From: Geothermobacter sp964441925
GTDB lineage: Bacteria; Desulfobacterota; Desulfuromonadia; Desulfuromonadales; Geothermobacteraceae
NCBI GenBank assembly: GCA_964441925.1
Contig: CAYTVY010000049.1
Coordinates: forward strand, 1-17,396
Length of the DNA: 17,396 nucleotides
Reading direction: 5' to 3'
In this document: piece after piece, positions 8,212 to 16,299 of the stretch
How the letters are laid out: each line of letters opens with the position of its first letter
How positions within the stretch are numbered: the stretch's first letter is position 1
The notes under the pieces: generated by a model
Told to the model about the DNA's origin: nothing
Seen by the model: the letters and a program-made list of their open reading frames with translations, nothing else
The model's database searches: none
Translations under genes and position numbers: made by a program

Positions 8212-9693
8212 ATGAGCACCACGACCGACAGCAGAAAACTGATCGATCTGCTCCCGCTGAAGACGACCCTCGACACCATTCCCAGCGCGCTGTTTCTGGT
8301 CGACCGCGAGCAGCACATCGTCTACTGGAACCGCGCCGCCGAGGAACTGACCGGCTACCCGGCGGCGGAGATTCTCGGCAAGCACTGCTCCATCCTCGAG
8401 GGCATCGAATGCGGGCGCAACTGCGGTCTGTACGACCCCGCCGTCCGCAAACCGATCCGTAACGCCATCTGCACCATCAAGACCAGGGACGGCAAACCGC
8501 TGACCATCAGCAAGAACGTCGACTACCTGCGTCACGCGGGCGAGATCGTCGGCGGCATCGAATCGTTCATCGACCTGAGCCGGCAGATCCGGCTGGAACA
8601 GCGTCTGCGCGCTCACGGTCACCGGCTCGAAGAGGCGGTCGCCCGGCGGACCCGGGAACTGGAGGAGGAGAAGAAACGTCTGAGCAACCTGCTCGAGGCG
8701 ATGACCGACTTCGCCTACATCGTCAGCCCCGAACTGTGCGTCGAGTACATGAATCCGGCGATGATCGCCTGCTTCGGTGACCAGACCGGCCAACGCTGCC
8801 ACCAGGCCCTCTACGGCGAACCGCGCCCCTGCCGGCACTGCCCCATCGACCGGGTCCTGGACGGCAAGGCGGTACGGGAAGAACGCCTCAATCCCCGTAC
8901 CGGCAAAATCTATGAAATCCTGCACACCCCACTGCACGGCCTGGATGGTGTGGAACGGAAGCTGGCCGTCTGTCGCGACATCACCGAGCGCAAGGAAGCC
9001 GAGAAAGCCCTGCGGCAGGCCAACGCCGAGCTGGCTTCCTTCGCCCACACCGTCTCTCACGACCTGCGCACCCCCCTGACCCCGATCATCGGTTATGCCG
9101 AATTTCTCCGTCTTGAATATGGCGATCAACTCGATGAACGTGCCCGGGAGATCCTGGGCGATATCGAACAACAGGGGTACCGGCTGCTGCACATGATGGA
9201 GGATCTGCTCAGCCTGGCCCAGGTGGGACGGCTGCCGAACCGGCAGCGGCCGGCACCGATCCGGCCGCTGGTCGAAGAAACCCTGCAGGAGCTGAGCGAA
9301 ACCATCGAGGAGAAGGGAGCCCGCATCGAACTCGGGCCGCTGCCGGAGACCATCCTGCCGGAAACGCCCCTGCGCCAGGTCGTCAGCAACCTGCTGCGCA
9401 ACGCTCTGGCCCACGGTTGTCCTCCGGGTGGCCGGATCGTCATCGGCGGTGAACGGGGAGGAAGCCGCATCTGCCTGTGGGTGCGCGACTACGGCCGGGG
9501 ACTGCCGGACAGTGAAAAGGAAAGGATCTTTCGTCCCTTCACCCGCGGCGACAACCCGCAGGGTTCGGGAACCGGCATCGGCCTGGCCATCGTCGAGAAG
9601 ATCACCCGCATCTACCACGGTCGGGCACGGATCGAAGATACGCCCGGCGGCGGCGCCACCTTCGTCATCGAGCTGGACGAGACCGCCGGCTGA
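8212..9693 (+). CDS. Soluble sensor histidine kinase with two cysteine-bearing PAS domains
   Basis: The 493-residue protein has no signal peptide or membrane helix, so it should sense cytoplasmic or diffusible signals. PAS1 covers about residues 13-125 and includes Cys59, Cys67 and Cys71. A charged coiled coil (about 126-162) leads to PAS2 (about 163-260), with Cys196, Cys207 and Cys210. The HisKA domain has the phospho-acceptor His283 in SHDLRTPL. The ATPase domain shows the N box (Asn393/Asn397), G1 DYGRGLP from Asp426, the F-box RPF and G2 GTGIGLAI. All catalytic elements are intact. No response regulator is encoded in the window, so its partner is unknown. The ATG lies 4 bp after comF with a poorly spaced GAAGG, suggesting coupling. 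It converges with the hydrogenase operon. Confidence 0.92.
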   Translation: MSTTTDSRKLIDLLPLKTTLDTIPSALFLVDREQHIVYWNRAAEELTGYPAAEILGKHCSILEGIECGRNCGLYDPAVRKPIRNAICTIKTRDGKPLTISKNVDYLRHAGEIVGGIESFIDLSRQIRLEQRLRAHGHRLEEAVARRTRELEEEKKRLSNLLEAMTDFAYIVSPELCVEYMNPAMIACFGDQTGQRCHQALYGEPRPCRHCPIDRVLDGKAVREERLNPRTGKIYEILHTPLHGLDGVERKLAVCRDITERKEAEKALRQANAELASFAHTVSHDLRTPLTPIIGYAEFLRLEYGDQLDERAREILGDIEQQGYRLLHMMEDLLSLAQVGRLPNRQRPAPIRPLVEETLQELSETIEEKGARIELGPLPETILPETPLRQVVSNLLRNALAHGCPPGGRIVIGGERGGSRICLWVRDYGRGLPDSEKERIFRPFTRGDNPQGSGTGIGLAIVEKITRIYHGRARIEDTPGGGATFVIELDETAG

Positions 9694-9714
9694 CGGCAGC
9701 GGCGTCCTCTTCCC

Positions 9715-10188
9715 TTATCGGGTCGCCTCCTGTCCTTCCGCTCTCAACCGGTCCTCGATCATCGCCGCCGCCCGGCGGACACCCGCGGCGACCGGCGGGC
9801 TCAACTCCATGCCGGGCGCGATCCGCCGCGGCTGGATGGCCAGCAGACGCAACTCCTCCGGCCAGGCACCCAGCTCGCGGGCCAGGGCCAGAACCGGTGC
9901 CAGGCCGCCGTGGGGGTCGAAGGAGCCGGCCGCCGGCAGAACCTGGCCGGGTTCGAGCCAGCGGCAGCAGCCGGCGGCCGCCCCCATGTCGACGGCATCG
10001 ACCAGCCAGACCCGGCGCCAGCCCTGCCAGAGATCGAACAGTCCCAGCCCGCACAGACCTGCGTCCTCGACCCGCACGTCCGGTGGCAGCGACCGCCTGC
10101 GCAGCCGTTCGACGACGGCCGGACCGGCGCCGTCATCCCCCATCAGCAGGTTGCCGACTCCGAGAATGAGCAGTTCAGACGAAGTCAA
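9715..10188 (-). CDS. [NiFe] hydrogenase maturation endopeptidase (HybD/HycI/HoxW-type)
   Basis: This family cleaves the C-terminal tail from the hydrogenase large subunit after nickel insertion, letting the active site close. The 157-residue product starts with LGVGNLLMGDDGAG, the family signature. Its likely nickel-sensing ligands are Asp18 (or Asp19), Asp64 (or Asp67) and His93, corresponding to Glu16, Asp62 and His93 of E. coli HybD. The only workable start is a TTG at 10188, inside the end of the large-subunit gene (14 nt overlap). An in-frame TGA lies two codons upstream and no clear ribosome site is visible, so translation probably depends on coupling. Its position makes it the dedicated protease for the adjacent large subunit. 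It stops 21 bp from the convergent kinase gene. Confidence 0.93.
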   Translation of the reverse strand: MTSSELLILGVGNLLMGDDGAGPAVVERLRRRSLPPDVRVEDAGLCGLGLFDLWQGWRRVWLVDAVDMGAAAGCCRWLEPGQVLPAAGSFDPHGGLAPVLALARELGAWPEELRLLAIQPRRIAPGMELSPPVAAGVRRAAAMIEDRLRAEGQEATR

Positions 10189-11452
10189 TGGTCAACAGAT
10201 GGGTCGAACAGCTGATACAGGGGTCGTAGGACCGGATCAGCTGTTCGCACTGACGGGTCAGTTCCTCCCGGCCGGCCCCGGCCAGCTGGGGCACCCGGGC
10301 CCGCAGATCGGCCTCGATGTTCGCCAGGTTCTGGGCCGTCGGAATCAGGCAGTCGGCCTGCGCGATCCGCCCCTGCCCGTCGTAGCTGTAACGGTGGAAG
10401 AGCAGGCCGCGCGGCGCCTCGATGGCAGCGACCGCCCGGCCATGACGCTGTGGCGGCCGCGGCTGCTCGGGCTGCAGTCCGGACAGCAGCAGCTCATCGA
10501 TCAGGTGGATGGAACGCTCCACGGTGTGGACTACCTCCACCAGTCGGGCCGCCAGAATACGGTAGGGATTGGCCGTGTCCGGCGTCAGGTCGAGTGCTTC
10601 AGCCACCTGCCGCGCCATCGGCGAGAGCAGAGTGAAGTTGTTGCGCAGCCGCGCCAGCGGTCCGACCATGAAGCAGCCCCCCTGCAGGCGGGCGAACTTG
10701 GCCGTCGACCAGGGAACCAGATATTCCTCCAGCACCGTGGCATAATCCGCGACCGCGCAGTCAACACCGGCACGCGACATCAGCCGGTCACCGAACAGCG
10801 GGTAGTCGTCGTCGCCGCGCAGGGAAAAAGAGTCGGTATCACGTTCAAAGTCCGGATAGTCGAGGCTGCCGAAAATCTCGACACTCGCCTCCAGGTCGGG
10901 CAGAACCTGGACCAGTCGCCGGCGCAACTCCTGCAGATCGGCAGCCTCAGGCAGACGGGCGAAGCCGCCGACCACCGGCGTCACCGGATGGACCGGCCGA
11001 CCGCCGACCACCCGCAGGATGTCGTTGGCCAGCTTCTTCAGTTCGAGGGCGTGCTGCACCAGTGCCCGCTCGGTATGCACCAGCGGCAGAATGCTCGCCT
11101 CACCGTAATAGTCGGGCAGCGCCATGAAGAAAAGCTGCACCAGGTGGCTCTGCAGAATCTCGCCGTAGGCCAGCAGGCGCCGCAGCGACCGTGTCTGTTC
11201 GCTCACCTCGATCCCCAGGGCCTGCTCGGTGGCCTGCAGGGAGACCAGGGTGTGGGAGTTGGAGCAGATGCCGCAGATCCGGGCGGCGATGGGGGCGACA
11301 TCGGTGTAGTGCCGGCCGACGAGCATCGGCTCGAAAAATCGCGGCGCCTCGACGATCTCGAGCCGCAGATCACGCAGGGTGCCGCGGACACTGTCGATCA
11401 CCAGGTTGGCATGGCCCTCGATCCGGGTCAGATGGTTGACGGTGATCTTCAT
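10175..11452 (-). CDS. hydA: Group 3b-like [NiFe] hydrogenase large (alpha, catalytic) subunit
   Basis: This 425-residue subunit carries the NiFe(CN)2CO site that activates or forms H2. The L1 motif RICGICSNSH supplies Cys60 and Cys63, and the L2 motif DPCISCSTH supplies Cys412 and Cys415. All four nickel and iron ligands are therefore present and there is no selenocysteine codon. After His418 a seven-residue tail (LLTIDFV) remains, to be removed by the protease encoded next. The N-terminus MKITVNHLTRIEGHA is typical of group 3 enzymes (Mvh/Frh/Hyd), with no Tat signal, so the enzyme is cytoplasmic. The frame is open further upstream, but the ATG at 11452 overlaps the small-subunit stop by 4 nt (ATGA) and matches family starts. 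The neighbours place it in subgroup 3b. Confidence 0.95.
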   Translation of the reverse strand: MKITVNHLTRIEGHANLVIDSVRGTLRDLRLEIVEAPRFFEPMLVGRHYTDVAPIAARICGICSNSHTLVSLQATEQALGIEVSEQTRSLRRLLAYGEILQSHLVQLFFMALPDYYGEASILPLVHTERALVQHALELKKLANDILRVVGGRPVHPVTPVVGGFARLPEAADLQELRRRLVQVLPDLEASVEIFGSLDYPDFERDTDSFSLRGDDDYPLFGDRLMSRAGVDCAVADYATVLEEYLVPWSTAKFARLQGGCFMVGPLARLRNNFTLLSPMARQVAEALDLTPDTANPYRILAARLVEVVHTVERSIHLIDELLLSGLQPEQPRPPQRHGRAVAAIEAPRGLLFHRYSYDGQGRIAQADCLIPTAQNLANIEADLRARVPQLAGAGREELTRQCEQLIRSYDPCISCSTHLLTIDFV

Positions 11453-12189
11453 TTTCTGGCCTCGCCGCTCAGGTTGAACAGCCGCAGCTGGTCGCGGATC
11501 TGCTCTGCGCTCAGTCCGTGCTCCTCGAGAATCCGGTAGTAGGGACCGCTGCGGGGGGCATCGACCATGCCGCGGCAGCCCCGGCAACGATCCCCTTCGG
11601 CAATGCAGTGGGCGTTGCAGCCGGCGCGGGTGATCGGCCCGAGGCAGACGATGTTCTGCTCGAAGGTACAGGGCAGCTCGCGCAGCTTGCACTCGGCGCA
11701 GACGGCAAAGGTGGGCAGCTCGGGGGTCCGGCCGATGAGCAGGGCCTGCAGTACGCTGAGAAATTCGCCGCCGTCGATGGGGCAGCCGGGAACCCTGCCG
11801 TCGATCCGGACATAGGCCTCGAGCGGCCGCGGCCGGCCGGCGCCGCCGGGCAGCTCGGTCGCCTCGCCGTAAACCTGGCACACCAGCTCGGCGACCGGCC
11901 GGCCGGCGGTCAGGGCATTGACCCCGGCGGTGTCGGCGCAGGCCCCCAGGGCGATCAGCTGCCGGCTGCGTGCCCGGATGGCCCGCAGCCGCTTCACGTC
12001 CTCCGGCCGGCAGATGCTCCCCTCGACGAAGGCGATGTCCAGCTGATCGCCACAGGCGGAGCTGATCTCACGAAACTCGACGATCTCCATCAGCTCGACC
12101 AGATCGAGCAGCTCGTTCTCCAGGTTGAGCACCGTCAGCTGGCAGCCCTCGCAGCCGGCGAAATCGAAGAATCCGACCTTCGGTTTCAT
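11449..12189 (-). CDS. hydD: Group 3b-like [NiFe] hydrogenase small (delta) subunit
   Basis: The small subunit wires the NiFe site to the diaphorase part. The 246-residue protein begins GFFDFAGCEGCQLTVLNLE. Cys13, Cys16, Cys84 (LGACA) and Cys136 (PGCP) are the expected ligands of the proximal [4Fe-4S] cluster. A second cysteine-rich block, Cys164, 167, 174, 182, 191, 195, 202 and 205, gives eight more ligands for two further [4Fe-4S] clusters, as in Pyrococcus HydD and MvhG-type subunits. It has no Tat signal, unlike the Hyb small subunit further along the same strand. Its ATG overlaps the stop of the diaphorase gene by 4 nt and its stop overlaps the large-subunit ATG by 4 nt, so the three are tightly coupled. 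Confidence 0.94.
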   Translation of the reverse strand: MKPKVGFFDFAGCEGCQLTVLNLENELLDLVELMEIVEFREISSACGDQLDIAFVEGSICRPEDVKRLRAIRARSRQLIALGACADTAGVNALTAGRPVAELVCQVYGEATELPGGAGRPRPLEAYVRIDGRVPGCPIDGGEFLSVLQALLIGRTPELPTFAVCAECKLRELPCTFEQNIVCLGPITRAGCNAHCIAEGDRCRGCRGMVDAPRSGPYYRILEEHGLSAEQIRDQLRLFNLSGEARK

Positions 12190-14120
12190 CGCTCGATCGC
12201 CTCCCGCAGATGCCGGATGCGGCTGTAGGGAAAGATCGGGCCGCACTGGCAGACAGTGATGTCGTTGATCTGGCAGCGGCCGCACTTGCCGAGGCCGCAC
12301 TTCATATGCCGCTCGAGATTGAGATAGACATCGTCCGGGCTGAAACCGAGACCGAACAGCAGCGGGTTGACGTTGCGATACATCACCGCCGGACCGGAAA
12401 CCGCCGCCACCGCCCGCGAGGGTACGATGTCGAGATCACGGAACAGGTGGGTGATGTCACCACCGGTCACCCCCCAACGGGCGTTGAACTGCTGCACCGC
12501 AAACCGGCAGTCGAGCTCCTCTCCCAGGTGCCAGCGCTTCAGGTCGTCGCGAAAGAGAAAGGTGTCGACACTGCGCGAACCGTAGAGCAGCATCACCCGA
12601 CCGAAATCCTGCCGCCGCGCCAGAATGGCCAGCAGCAGCGAGCGCAGGGTGACCAGACCGATGCCTCCGGCCACCAGCAGCACATCCCGACCGACGAACT
12701 CGTCGACCGGAAATCCGTTGCCGAACGGACCGCGTACGCCGATGGCCGCCCCGACGGAAAGACGGTGCAGGGCGCGGGTGAGATTTCCCTTGGCCCGCAC
12801 CACCAGCTCGATCTCGCGGCTTTCCGGGTCGGGAGCGGAGGCGATGGTCAGCGGCGCCTCGCCGACACCGAACACCGAAACCTGCAGAAAGGCACCGGGG
12901 CGAAAATCGACCGCTTCAGGCAGCCGCAGCCGGAAGAGCTTCTCCCGCGCCGTCAGCTCCTCGACATGGACCAGTTCGGCCATCTGCGGCTGGTACTCGA
13001 CACCGGGCGCCGGTGCCAACTCCGCCGTCGCCTGCTCGGTGAACAGACTGTTGAGCACCTCGGTGTTGTCGATGCCGGCCAGACATTCCCGGCTGCAGCG
13101 GCCGCAGCCGACACAGGCGGTCCGCTGGTGTTTCTCCCACAGGTATTTGTACTTGCGGAAGAAACGATGGCGCTGGCGGTCGGTCTGGTCGGGACGAAAG
13201 TCACTGCCGCCGGAGACGCGGGTGAACTGGTCGAACTGGCAGGAATCCCAGGTACGTACACGTTCCCCCCCCCTGAGGTTGAGGTCGAGCCGGTCCTGGA
13301 CGTTGAAACAGTAGCAGGTTGGGCAAAGCAGGTTGCAGGATCCGCAGCCGATACAGCGATCGCCGATCGCCTTCCACACCGGATGGTCGTAGACCTCACC
13401 AAGGACCGGCGCCAGCGATTCGACCGGGAAGCGGATACTGCGGCGGCAGGCCTTGCCGGCCGACGGCAGCTGCGGTTCGTCGACCGGCGCCAGCTCCGGC
13501 AGGTGCCGGCGCAACAGCTGCTGGCCACGCAGAGAGCCGACCCGGACCAGGTAGCCGTCGTCACTGCGATGGAGAAAGAGGTCGAAACCGCTGTCGACCC
13601 GGTCGGTGCCAAGACTGGTGCAGAAGCAGTAATCGTCCGGCTCGCAGTCGACACCGACCAGCACCGTCGCCTGCCGCTTGGCCCGGTAGGCACTGTCCGC
13701 CTCGCCTTCGAACAGACAGTCATCGAGAATACGCACCGCATGCAGATCGCAGGGATGCATGCCGAAGATCACCCGCGGCATCGCCGCCTTTTCCGCCTCG
13801 AGCATGATCTTGCCACCGAGACGGAAACGGAACAGCTTCTCCCAGTTGGGAAAGAGGAATTTCTTCGGCGAATGGACCCGGGGCGGAAACTCCAACGCCA
13901 GCTCGGCCGGGTCGGTGATGCGGTCGAGGGTGTAGCGGCCGTTGCGCAGCCGCGCCCCCACCACCTCGTAGGCGCTGTTCAGCGAACGCACCAGCCGATC
14001 GATGTCGGCGCGTGACAGTCGGTACCAGGCCAGCGTCCCGGCCGGCGTCTCCGCCGGACCGGGACGGGATTTGAGCGGTGTCGCGGCACGGGTTTCCAAG
14101 AAGAACCATTTCCTTCGCAA
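12186..14120 (-). CDS. Fused sulfhydrogenase beta+gamma subunit (HydB-HydG): iron-sulfur and FAD/NAD(P) diaphorase protein
   Basis: From TTG 14120 this is 644 residues. The first ~365 resemble HydB/AsrA: PPRVHSPKKFLFP, FGMHPCDLHAVRILD, DDYCFC, then two [4Fe-4S] motifs with Cys256/259/262/266 and Cys336/339/342/346, plus WDSCQF and GGSDFRP between them. The rest resembles HydG/AsrB: TAREKLFRLRL opens a flavin-binding barrel with APLTIASAP, a nucleotide-binding VAGGIGLVTLRSLL follows, and Cys608/613/616/624 form a C-terminal [2Fe-2S] motif (CGLGKCGRCQ). In Pyrococcus these are separate subunits, HydB and HydG, that move electrons between NADP(H) and HydDA. Here the open frame continues without a stop across the junction (about residues 365-385). 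No ATG exists near the start. TTG 14120 has AGAGGAG 8 nt upstream; TTG 14099 and GTG 14159 are alternatives. Confidence 0.92.
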   Translation of the reverse strand: MRRKWFFLETRAATPLKSRPGPAETPAGTLAWYRLSRADIDRLVRSLNSAYEVVGARLRNGRYTLDRITDPAELALEFPPRVHSPKKFLFPNWEKLFRFRLGGKIMLEAEKAAMPRVIFGMHPCDLHAVRILDDCLFEGEADSAYRAKRQATVLVGVDCEPDDYCFCTSLGTDRVDSGFDLFLHRSDDGYLVRVGSLRGQQLLRRHLPELAPVDEPQLPSAGKACRRSIRFPVESLAPVLGEVYDHPVWKAIGDRCIGCGSCNLLCPTCYCFNVQDRLDLNLRGGERVRTWDSCQFDQFTRVSGGSDFRPDQTDRQRHRFFRKYKYLWEKHQRTACVGCGRCSRECLAGIDNTEVLNSLFTEQATAELAPAPGVEYQPQMAELVHVEELTAREKLFRLRLPEAVDFRPGAFLQVSVFGVGEAPLTIASAPDPESREIELVVRAKGNLTRALHRLSVGAAIGVRGPFGNGFPVDEFVGRDVLLVAGGIGLVTLRSLLLAILARRQDFGRVMLLYGSRSVDTFLFRDDLKRWHLGEELDCRFAVQQFNARWGVTGGDITHLFRDLDIVPSRAVAAVSGPAVMYRNVNPLLFGLGFSPDDVYLNLERHMKCGLGKCGRCQINDITVCQCGPIFPYSRIRHLREAIER

Positions 14121-14128
14121 GAAAACAA

Positions 14129-14135
14129 CTCCTCT
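14129..14135 (-). promoter_or_regulatory. Ribosome binding site supporting the TTG start of the HydB-HydG gene
   Basis: On the minus strand AGAGGAG (14135 down to 14129) is 8 nt from TTG at 14120. The other in-frame candidates lack this: GTG 14159 has no purine run at the right distance, and TTG 14099 has GAAGGA 11 nt away. Confidence 0.55.
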
Positions 14136-14212
14136 CAGTCTACGTAAGGCCGCTTTCACAGGTCAAGCAGGACTGCAGGAGAGCGAAACAAAAGTCTTCC
14201 TGCCCCCTGGCG

Positions 14213-15376
14213 CTAATGCTCCTTTTCCAGAATCGGCAGGTAGTTCACCCCGATCTTGTAGAGCAGCACGCCGAAAGCGACGAAGGCCAGGGTGACCGCG
14301 ATCTCGCCGACCGACGGGAAATAGTTCCACTCCGGTCCCATGTCCATGCCGACGAGAAAGACATTGAAACGGTTGACCACCACCGCCAGGATCACCGACA
14401 CCGAACACCAGAAAAGCAGGGTTGGGTGGTTCCGCACCCGCTCGCGCTTGAGCAGAAAGTAGGGAACGGCGAACAGGGCGAATTCGATCAGAAAGGCGTT
14501 CCCCTGCACGCTGCCGTCAAAGGCCGCGGCCAGCACCCCGCGGTACGCGAGGTCGCCGATGCGCAGCAGCAGATAGGTGCCGAGGAACCAGGGGACGTAG
14601 CGGGCGATACCGGACAGCAGTTCGGCCTCCGGCTTGCGGCCGAAGCACTTCGCCGCCAGGGTTCCCTCGAAAATGACCATCGGGATGCCGACACTGACCG
14701 CCGAAGTGAGAAAGAGCAGCGGCGACAGCGGCGTGTACCAGAGCGGATGCAGCTTGTAGGGAGCGATCAGCATCATGGTGCCGAGCGAGGACTGGTGCCC
14801 GAAAGAGAGCACCACCCCGGCGATGACGAAGAAGGCCATGGTCCGGTTGCAGAACCGGTCGAGCCGCTCGAGCAGCCAGAGAACGAAACCGGGCAGCCGC
14901 CGGTCGCCCTTGAACTGCTCGATCACATTCGGCAGGTTTTCGATCGCCAGCACCGACAGATAGAGCATCACGCACCAGGCGACCTCGAACAGCACCGAGG
15001 TGCCGTTCCAGTACACCAGGGCATGCCAGATGTTGTAATACTTGCCGAGATCGAAGAAGACCGCCAGGGCGACCAGAAAATAGCCGATGAAGGCGGTCAA
15101 AAGCGCCGGTCGCACCAGGGCATGGTACTTTTCACGACCGAAGATCTCGACGATGGCGGCGGTGGTGAAGCCGCCGGCCGCCAGCGCCACCCCGCAGGCG
15201 ACATCGAAGGCGATCCAGATGCCGAAGGGATAGCCGGGGTTGAGATTGGTCACCGAAGCAAAACCGTGAAAGAAACGGAAATAGGCAAACAGAACCCCGC
15301 CGGCCATGAAAAAGAACAGCAGCGCAACGTTCAGGGTCCAGAATTTCTGATGCAAAGGCGCAGCTTTAGAGCTCAT
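14213..15376 (-). CDS. hybB: Hyb-type hydrogenase integral membrane subunit (NrfD/HybB family)
   Basis: HybB anchors the periplasmic hydrogenase and passes electrons between the iron-sulfur subunit and the quinone pool. The 387-residue protein is hydrophobic throughout, with roughly nine to ten membrane helices. Examples are FWTLNVALLFFFMAGGVLF near residue 12 and a second helix following the NLNPGYPFGIWIAFDV signature near residue 46. It carries no cofactor motif, as usual for this family. The ATG at 15376 overlaps the hybA stop by 11 nt and has GGGAGG 8 nt upstream; the frame is open further but extends into hybA. Its normal follower, the Hyb large subunit, is not present: the next gene, 92 bp on, is the group 3b diaphorase. 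Confidence 0.94.
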   Translation of the reverse strand: MSSKAAPLHQKFWTLNVALLFFFMAGGVLFAYFRFFHGFASVTNLNPGYPFGIWIAFDVACGVALAAGGFTTAAIVEIFGREKYHALVRPALLTAFIGYFLVALAVFFDLGKYYNIWHALVYWNGTSVLFEVAWCVMLYLSVLAIENLPNVIEQFKGDRRLPGFVLWLLERLDRFCNRTMAFFVIAGVVLSFGHQSSLGTMMLIAPYKLHPLWYTPLSPLLFLTSAVSVGIPMVIFEGTLAAKCFGRKPEAELLSGIARYVPWFLGTYLLLRIGDLAYRGVLAAAFDGSVQGNAFLIEFALFAVPYFLLKRERVRNHPTLLFWCSVSVILAVVVNRFNVFLVGMDMGPEWNYFPSVGEIAVTLAFVAFGVLLYKIGVNYLPILEKEH

Positions 15377-16295
15377 CGTCGGCACCTCCCTTGCCGGCGT
15401 TCTTCTTCCGGCGCTGACTGTAGGCCATGATGCCGCCCAGAATGCTGTAGACGGCAATCGGCGGAATGAAATACTGGAAGATCCGGTGCTGAATGCTCTC
15501 GGTCAAACCGGAGACCGGCCGATAATCGAAATCGGGCAGGCCGAGCGCGGCGAAACCGACCTGCTTTTTGCTCAGATAGAAGACCCCGGTGCCGCCGACC
15601 TCGAATTCGCCATAGACATTCGGCGCGTACAGCTCCGGCTGTCCGGCGATGCGCTGTTTGGCGATCTCGAGCAGCTCGTTGCGCCTGCCGAAGACGATCG
15701 CTCCGGCCGGGCAGACCTCGGAACAGGCGGTCGGCTTCCCCTTCTGCAGCCGCTTTTCGTTGCAGAAGGTGCACTTGCGAATCGACGGGATCGCCTTTCC
15801 GTACTCGAACTGGGGAATACTGTAGGGGCAGGCGACCATGCAGTAGCGGCAGCCCATGCACCTGTCGGCGTCGTAGCTCACCACGCCGTTCGGCTGTTTC
15901 TTGAGCGCACCGACGATGCAGGCCGAGGCGCAGGCCGGATCGACGCAGTGCATGCACTGGCGCTTGACGAAGGTCGTCTCACCGCTTTGCGGATCGCGAT
16001 GCAGCTTGATCACCGTGTAGGTCTTGTCCGACAGTCCCCGTGGCGAATCGTAGAGTGGCGCACCGAACTGTTCGGCATCCCCGAGGGTCGACTCCGGCGG
16101 CAGGCCGTTTTCCCGCTTGCAGGCCACCTGGCAGGCCTTGCAGCCGATGCAGCGGACCGAATCGTTGAGCATGCCGACCCATTCGGGATCGGGCTGCTGC
16201 GGACCACGGGCCAGGGCGGGACCGGCGGCGCCGGCCACCGCCGTGCCGCCCGCAGCCGCGCCGAGCTTGAGAAATTTTCTGCGGCTGATCTTCAT
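15366..16295 (-). CDS. hybA: Hyb-type hydrogenase four-cluster ferredoxin subunit (HybA), Tat-exported
   Basis: HybA passes electrons between the small subunit and HybB on the periplasmic side. The 309-residue protein starts with a Tat signal: SRRKFLK at residues 4-10, a hydrophobic alanine/glycine stretch and an ALA cleavage-like site near 27-29. Sixteen cysteines form four [4Fe-4S] motifs: CIGCKACQVAC, CMHCVDPACASAC, CMGCRYCMVAC, and CTFC with a split CSEVC. A hydrophobic segment near residues 276-293 (IFQYFIPPIAVYSILGG) could be a C-terminal membrane anchor, as in E. coli HybA. The ATG follows the hybO stop by 4 nt with AAAGGA 8 nt upstream, and hybB overlaps its end, so the three form one operon. 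Confidence 0.95.
   Translation of the reverse strand: MKISRRKFLKLGAAAGGTAVAGAAGPALARGPQQPDPEWVGMLNDSVRCIGCKACQVACKRENGLPPESTLGDAEQFGAPLYDSPRGLSDKTYTVIKLHRDPQSGETTFVKRQCMHCVDPACASACIVGALKKQPNGVVSYDADRCMGCRYCMVACPYSIPQFEYGKAIPSIRKCTFCNEKRLQKGKPTACSEVCPAGAIVFGRRNELLEIAKQRIAGQPELYAPNVYGEFEVGGTGVFYLSKKQVGFAALGLPDFDYRPVSGLTESIQHRIFQYFIPPIAVYSILGGIMAYSQRRKKNAGKGGADDEL
15385..15390 (-). promoter_or_regulatory. Ribosome binding site setting the hybB start
   Basis: GGGAGG on the minus strand lies within the end of hybA, 8 nt before the hybB ATG at 15376. It fixes the start against upstream in-frame candidates reaching to 15457. Confidence 0.65.
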
Positions 16296-16299
16296 CCCC

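Noticed and set aside
9680..9714. A possible bidirectional terminator between the convergent kinase and protease genes
   Set aside because: Only a 4-bp stem (GCCG/CGGC) with no run of T was found, which is too weak to call.
9428..11539. A 703-codon open frame on the + strand running from the kinase gene across the hydrogenase protease and large subunit
   Set aside because: It is out of frame with the kinase and antisense to well-supported hydrogenase genes, shows no recognisable domain, and is explained by the scarcity of stops in GC-rich DNA.
12210..14015. A 601-codon open frame on the + strand opposite the HydB-HydG gene
   Set aside because: It is antisense to a gene with many conserved cysteine motifs. 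Its product is low-complexity and rich in V, D, R and Q, typical of a shadow frame.
14160..14212. A possible hairpin (GCAGGA / TCCTGC on the minus strand) after hybB
   Set aside because: Six base pairs with a 17-nt loop and no following U tract do not support an intrinsic terminator.
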